From assembly GCF_001683795.1 (NCBI RefSeq), contig NZ_LIGX01000040.1, positions 1 through 64,000 on the forward strand: a DNA stretch of 64,000 nt, written 5' to 3'. The notes beneath the pieces are model-generated. The model did no database searches, had not been told where the DNA came from, and was given only the letters and a program-made list of their open reading frames with translations. Shown in pieces: positions 59,813 to 64,000 of this stretch. Within the stretch, counting starts at the first letter, position 1. Every line of letters begins with the position of its first letter. Origin of the DNA: Neoakkermansia glycaniphila. GTDB lineage: Bacteria; Verrucomicrobiota; Verrucomicrobiia; Verrucomicrobiales; Akkermansiaceae. The position numbers were made by a program, and so were the translations under genes.

Positions 59813-61000
59813 ATGACTCTCTCTCAGACTTCCTGCAACAACGAAGAACCCGCCCCCTTGCCAGAATCGCCAGCCAATGCAAATCCTGCGGAGCCCGGCA
59901 CGCTTCCCTCAACAAAACCGGCTTCCAAACAACGGCTCCAATCGCTTGATGCCCTGCGAGGCCTGGATATGCTCCTCATCGTCGGCTTGAACATCGTCGT
60001 ATACGCTCTTGCTGGCATCTTCCCGAACAACGGCTTCTGCCAACTGGTGGTGAAGCAATTCCTCCACAAGCAATGGATGGGCTTCGCTCTCCTCGACCTG
60101 GTGCTGCCCCTCTTCGTCTTCATTGCCGGGGCTTCCATGGCCTTCTCGCTGGCAGGCAAAAGCGCCGACCCGGCCACGAGGAGGAAAGCCATCCTCCACC
60201 TGTACCGCCGGGCCGCCATCCTGATTCTACTCGGATTTCTCGTCAACGGCACGCTCACATGGAATGTGCAGGACATGCGCTTCGCGTCCGTACTGGGGTT
60301 GATCGGCATCTGCTGCGCCATTGGGGGCACCATCATCCTACTTGTCCGCAACCTGCCATGGATGATCGGCATCATCGCATTCATCCTCGGAAGCATCGCC
60401 TGCCTGCAATTCGGCTTCGGCGACTTCACGCCCGGCGGCAGCATCAATGCCCTCATCGACCAACATTGCCTGCCCGGCCATATCGCACAAGGACACAGCG
60501 ATCCCGAAGGCATCCTTTGCATCGTCTCCGCCATCGCCCTGACTCTCATCGGCTACGTAGCCGGCACCATACTGAAAAGCAATGTACATACCCCCATCAA
60601 ACGCTTCGGACTGCTTTTCCTGAGCGGAGCGGCACTCGCCGGTATCGCCTTCGTTGCCAAAGGACATTACCCGCTCATCAAGCATATCTGGACGGCGACA
60701 TTCGTCTTCACGGCAGGAGGTATCAGCATCATGGCTCTGTCGCTCTTCTATCTGGTCATCGACATCTGGAAATTCCGTGCATGGAGCTTCCCGTTGCAAA
60801 TCGTCGGCATGAATGCCATATTTGCCTACATTGTCGCCAAAGTTGTCGACTTCGATGCGATCAACGAACGCATCTTCTCCGGCTTCGCCGCATTCATGCC
60901 TCCTGCATGGTCGGCCCTCTTCCTCGCGTCCACCTATCTTCTCCTGCTCTGGCTGCTCCTCTTCGGCATGTACAGAAAGGGCATCTTCATCAAAGTCTGA
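59813..61000 (+). CDS. HGSNAT/DUF5009-like membrane acyltransferase, copy 1
   Basis: 395 aa. After a Pro-rich N-terminal tail the family motif RLQSLDALRGLDMLLIVGLN (about 42-61) opens a set of about ten membrane spans; the pattern PLFVFIAGASMAFSLAGK and MRFASVLGLIGICCAIGGTIILL is typical. Relatives acetylate amino sugars such as glucosamine across the membrane (heparan-alpha-glucosaminide N-acetyltransferase family). It starts 17 bp after the GTPase operon and may be read with it. Closely related copy downstream. Confidence 0.8.
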   Translation: MTLSQTSCNNEEPAPLPESPANANPAEPGTLPSTKPASKQRLQSLDALRGLDMLLIVGLNIVVYALAGIFPNNGFCQLVVKQFLHKQWMGFALLDLVLPLFVFIAGASMAFSLAGKSADPATRRKAILHLYRRAAILILLGFLVNGTLTWNVQDMRFASVLGLIGICCAIGGTIILLVRNLPWMIGIIAFILGSIACLQFGFGDFTPGGSINALIDQHCLPGHIAQGHSDPEGILCIVSAIALTLIGYVAGTILKSNVHTPIKRFGLLFLSGAALAGIAFVAKGHYPLIKHIWTATFVFTAGGISIMALSLFYLVIDIWKFRAWSFPLQIVGMNAIFAYIVAKVVDFDAINERIFSGFAAFMPPAWSALFLASTYLLLLWLLLFGMYRKGIFIKV

Positions 61001-61080
61001 GCCGAATCCCCGGGCAAGATAAAAAACAGGAAAACGGATTTTCCCGTAAAAAACGATGGCATATCGGCGTATATACGGAA

Positions 61081-62250
61081 ATGAAAGACGCAGCCCTTCC
61101 CGATAGCCTTCAACTGCCGGACGATACACCCGGCAGCATGACCAGCCCGGAAGCAACAGACGCCGCCCCCGAACCCAAACGGCGGCTGCAATCGCTGGAT
61201 GCCCTGCGCGGCCTCGACATGCTGTGCATCGTCGGGCTGGACTCCCTCGCACGCATTCTGGCTCAAACCTTTCCGGAACAGGCATCCTTGCAGACATTCA
61301 GCGAACAATTCGGCCACAAGGCATGGGAAGGCTTCGCCCTCTATGACCTCGTCTTCCCGCTGTTCGTCTTCATTGCGGGCGTCTCCATGGCCTTTTCCCT
61401 GCTGAAAAAAAGCGGAGAACCCGGCGCATGGTGGAAAACTCTGCTTCACCTGTACAAGCGGGCCATCGTCCTGATCCTCCTCGGATGCCTTGTCAACGGG
61501 GCCCTGAGCTGGAACCCGGAAAACATGCGCTTCGCGTCCGTACTGGGATTGATCGGCATCTCCTGCGCCGTCAGCGGCACCATCATCCTACTTGTCCGCA
61601 AAACGGCTGCCGTCGCTGCAACGGCGCTCCTCATCCTCGGAGGCATCGCCTACCTGCAATTCAACTTCGGCGACTTCACCCCTGAGGGCAGCATCAACGC
61701 CATCATCGACCGCAGCTGGCTGCCCGGCATCCTGCACGGCGGCGGTTACGACCCCGAAGGCCTGCTCTGCATCGTCTCCGCCATCGCGCTGGCACTGCTG
61801 GGCTACACCACGGGCGCAGCGCTGAAGTACAAGGAATGCACTCCTCTCATGCGCTTCGGCTTCATCTTCCTGTGCGGAGCCGCCCTGCTCAGCATCTCCC
61901 TCGTCACGGCGGAATACTACCCCATCATCAAACGCATCTGGACCTCCACCTTCGTTCTGGCTGCAGGCGGCATCGGCATGTTCCTGCTCGCCCTGTTCTA
62001 TCTCGTCATCGACGTCTGGAACCTGCGGGCCTGGAGCTTCCCGCTCAAAGTCATCGGCATGAATGCGCTCTTTGCCTACATCCTGACCTCCCTCATCGAC
62101 TTCGGAACCCTGAACGAACGCATCTTCTCCGGATGTGCCGAGCTGCTGGAACCGGACTACGCCCCCCTCTTCTTCGCCGCAAGCTACATCATCCTGCTGT
62201 GGCTCCTGCTCTTCGGCATGTACAGGCAACGCATCTTCGTCAAGGCCTGA
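61081..62250 (+). CDS. HGSNAT/DUF5009-like membrane acyltransferase, copy 2
   Basis: 389 aa. Same layout and motifs as copy 1 (RLQSLDALRGLDMLCIVGLD, PLFVFIAGVSMAFSLL, MRFASVLGLIGISCAVSGTIILL, SFPLKVIGMNALFAYI). The long stretches of identity show a tandem duplication. Differences in the loops after spans 1 and 6 may give another substrate. An ATG at 61138 is a possible shorter start. Confidence 0.8.
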   Translation: MKDAALPDSLQLPDDTPGSMTSPEATDAAPEPKRRLQSLDALRGLDMLCIVGLDSLARILAQTFPEQASLQTFSEQFGHKAWEGFALYDLVFPLFVFIAGVSMAFSLLKKSGEPGAWWKTLLHLYKRAIVLILLGCLVNGALSWNPENMRFASVLGLIGISCAVSGTIILLVRKTAAVAATALLILGGIAYLQFNFGDFTPEGSINAIIDRSWLPGILHGGGYDPEGLLCIVSAIALALLGYTTGAALKYKECTPLMRFGFIFLCGAALLSISLVTAEYYPIIKRIWTSTFVLAAGGIGMFLLALFYLVIDVWNLRAWSFPLKVIGMNALFAYILTSLIDFGTLNERIFSGCAELLEPDYAPLFFAASYIILLWLLLFGMYRQRIFVKA

Positions 62251-62308
62251 TTTCGCCCTACCCCTTCTGCGACCTCTGCAACGAACCTTGACGTCCGGTC
62301 AGGCCAAC

Positions 62309-62335
62309 GAAAAACCCGTGGCACAACACCACGGG
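62309..62335 (-). terminator. Terminator of tatA
   Basis: CCCGTGG/CCACGGG stem (62335-62329 with 62321-62315), 7-nt loop, then T4-5 on the minus strand. Confidence 0.8.
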
Positions 62336-62392
62336 CAATCAACCAGCCGGGCAATTCGCCCCGGCCATGGCAAAACTCCGATCGCAACAGCC

Positions 62393-62665
62393 TCAAGCGA
62401 CCTTGCCGGAATCGGAAGTATCGGTCTTCTTCTCCTCGTCGGCAGCTTCGATCTTCTTGGGAGCCTCCACCGGTTTGGCTTCGTCCTTGGTCACGCCGGA
62501 AATCTCGTCTTCAAACTCCTTCTTGGCCTTCTTGAACTCGCCAAGGCTCTTTCCGAGGCCACGAGCCAATTCGGGAAGCTTCTTCGCCCCGAAAAGAAGG
62601 AAAAGAATGATCAGGACAATCGTCAATTGCGTCGGACTAAACAAATTGGCAAGCATAACAGTCAT
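62393..62665 (-). CDS. tatA: Sec-independent translocase protein TatA/TatE
   Basis: 90-aa pore-forming subunit of the twin-arginine export pathway. One membrane span (about 9-23, LTIVLIILFLLFG), the hinge FGAKKLPELARGLGKSLGEFKKA (FGxKKLPELA motif) and an acidic disordered tail. An internal ATG at 62656 would remove three residues. Divergent from valS. Confidence 0.92.
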   Translation of the reverse strand: MTVMLANLFSPTQLTIVLIILFLLFGAKKLPELARGLGKSLGEFKKAKKEFEDEISGVTKDEAKPVEAPKKIEAADEEKKTDTSDSGKVA

Positions 62666-62771
62666 CAGTACGAAGTAAAGTACCCCATTCTTTCACCCAT
62701 GACAACCCGCAAGTGCGACTGCATGCAAATTTCCCCGGCATCCCGAAAGCGGTGCAAGGCCGAAAAAAAAC

Positions 62772-62800
62772 TTGCAACATGAGGCGTTTTGGAGTGTAAT
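62772..62800 (+). promoter_or_regulatory. Promoter of valS
   Basis: TTGCAA (62772-62777), 17-nt spacer, TGTAAT (62795-62800). The predicted start near 62807 leaves only about 4 nt of leader. Confidence 0.65.
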
Positions 62801-62810
62801 TGCCCGCGTT

Positions 62811-64000
62811 ATGACGGAATTGCCCAAGGCGTACGAACCTCAGATTGTAGAAGAAAAATGGCAGTCTCGCTGGATGTCGGAGCACTGCTTCCATGCCGAC
62901 GAACACTCCTCCAAACCCGCCTATTCCATCGTCATCCCTCCGCCCAACGTCACGGGAGTCCTTCACCTCGGCCACGTTCTGAACAACTCCATTCAGGACA
63001 TTCTCGCACGCCGCGCACGCCAGCTTGGCAAGGAAGTACTCTGGCTTCCCGGCACGGACCATGCGGGCATCGCCACCCAGGTGCGCGTGGAAAAAGACCT
63101 CCGCCAGCGCACGGGCCAAACCCGCCACGACCTCGGCCGCGACGAATTCCTCAAACTCGTCTGGGAATGGAAAGACAAACACGGCGGCATCATCTTCAAA
63201 CAGCTCAAAAAGCTCGGCTGCTCCTGCGACTGGGAACGCGAACGCTTCACCATGGACGAGCAATTCACCCACGAAGTCAGCCGCGCCTTCGTCGAACTCT
63301 TCAAGGAAGGCCTCATCTACCGCGGCCGCCGCATGGTCAACTGGTGCCCCGTCTCCCTGACCGCGCTCTCCGACGAGGAAGTCATCATGAAGCCCACAAA
63401 GAGCAAGCTCTACACCATCCGCTACAAACTGGAAAACGGATCGGGAGAACTGCTCGTCGCCACCACCCGCCCGGAAACCATCATGGCGGACGTCGCCGTC
63501 GCCGTCAACCCCAACGACCCCCGCTTCGGCCATCTCATCGGGCAAAACGTCATCCGCCCCCTCTGTGCTGCGCCCATCCCCATCATCGCGGATGAACACG
63601 TCGAAATCGAATTCGGCACAGGTGCGCTCAAAATCACCCCTGCCCACGACCGCGCCGACTTTGAAATCGGCCAGAAAAACAACCTCGAAATTATCGACGT
63701 TCTCACCCCGGACGGCCGCATCGAATGCCCCGGCTGCCCCGAGCTGCACGGCCTCGACCGCTTCGAAGCCCGCGACAAATCCGTCGAAATCCTCCGTGGC
63801 CTCGGTCTCCTCCACAAAGTCGAAGAATACGAAAACAACGTCGGCTACTCCGAACGCGCCGACGTCCCCATCGAACCACGCCTCTCCATGCAGTGGTTCC
63901 TCAAATACCCCTGCGTCAAGGAAGCAGCCGAAGCCGTTGCCTCCGGAGACATCACCTTCCGCCCCGCACGTTGGGCGAAAACCTACGCGCACTGGCTCGA
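62811..64000 (+). CDS. valS: Valine-tRNA ligase, 5' part
   Basis: Open from the ATG at 62811 to the window edge (396 codons seen; the family is usually ~850-950 aa). Class I synthetase signature HLGH at 52-55 in PPPNVTGVLHLGHVL. LPGTDHAGIATQ, the CP1 editing domain start (VNWCPVSLTALSDEEV) and TTRPETIMADVAVAVNP are typical of ValRS. It charges tRNA-Val in the cytoplasm. Confidence 0.95.
   Translation, partial: MTELPKAYEPQIVEEKWQSRWMSEHCFHADEHSSKPAYSIVIPPPNVTGVLHLGHVLNNSIQDILARRARQLGKEVLWLPGTDHAGIATQVRVEKDLRQRTGQTRHDLGRDEFLKLVWEWKDKHGGIIFKQLKKLGCSCDWERERFTMDEQFTHEVSRAFVELFKEGLIYRGRRMVNWCPVSLTALSDEEVIMKPTKSKLYTIRYKLENGSGELLVATTRPETIMADVAVAVNPNDPRFGHLIGQNVIRPLCAAPIPIIADEHVEIEFGTGALKITPAHDRADFEIGQKNNLEIIDVLTPDGRIECPGCPELHGLDRFEARDKSVEILRGLGLLHKVEEYENNVGYSERADVPIEPRLSMQWFLKYPCVKEAAEAVASGDITFRPARWAKTYAHWL

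Noticed and set aside
60073..61080. Long upstream extension of the second HGSNAT-like gene
   Set aside because: It overlaps copy 1 in another frame; the motif-bearing part begins after the ATG at 61081.
1..64000. CRISPR arrays, rRNA genes, tmRNA
   Set aside because: No regularly spaced direct repeats of 24-40 bp and no rRNA or tmRNA-like segments were found by reading.

Overview
The window looks like a gut Verrucomicrobiota chromosome, most likely Akkermansia. The reasons are a GC-rich backbone, secreted mucin-type proteases (M60, S8), frequent lack of Shine-Dalgarno sequences in chromosomal genes, and -10 boxes of the TAGCTT kind. This assignment is inference; no rRNA or species marker is present.

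Layout. (1) 1-3506: an IS5-family transposase fragment, then an AT-rich two-gene Hachiman anti-phage system (hamA, hamB), directly downstream of the 3' end of tRNA-Ser(GGA). (2) 3652-4098: two divergent tRNA-Ser genes with promoters. (3) 4080-46561: a complete-looking prophage of about 42.5 kb integrated in tRNA-Ser(TGA), bounded by a 19-bp direct repeat of the tRNA 3' end. It encodes a tyrosine integrase, short-tailed (podovirus/T7-like) morphogenesis proteins (portal, scaffold, capsid, tail tubular A and B, gp14-like core protein, lysozyme-bearing ejection protein, 2634-aa ejection protein), terminase, tail fibres, lysis genes, an early region full of small DNA-acting proteins, and a repressor switch. 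Most early and structural genes run on the minus strand and are coupled by ATGA or TGATG overlaps. (4) 46562-64000: chromosomal genes for an M60-like metallopeptidase, acyl-ACP thioesterase, S8 protease, CAP-domain protein, HU, an FHA/zinc-ribbon/GTPase plus GAP1-N-like operon, two tandem HGSNAT-like acyltransferases, TatA and the start of valS.

The most interesting part is the cargo module at 34.7-39.2 kb of the prophage. It holds a full His-Xaa-Ser RiPP-like system (hxsD, hxsB, hxsC, hxsA) with two radical SAM maturases and a secreted precursor ending in seven HxS triplets, with its own promoter and terminator. Next to it is a membrane-anchored protein that carries the same ~100-residue domain as the N-terminus of the phage's giant ejection protein; I infer a superinfection-exclusion role. 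A 20-bp element is repeated upstream of three late transcription units and may be the phage's late-gene control site. The attachment site cuts the late region, so capsid genes and ejection genes sit at opposite prophage ends and would rejoin on circularisation.

Limits: no database search was possible; family names rest on motifs and remembered family patterns. Many prophage genes are unrecognised and are described only by what is visible.
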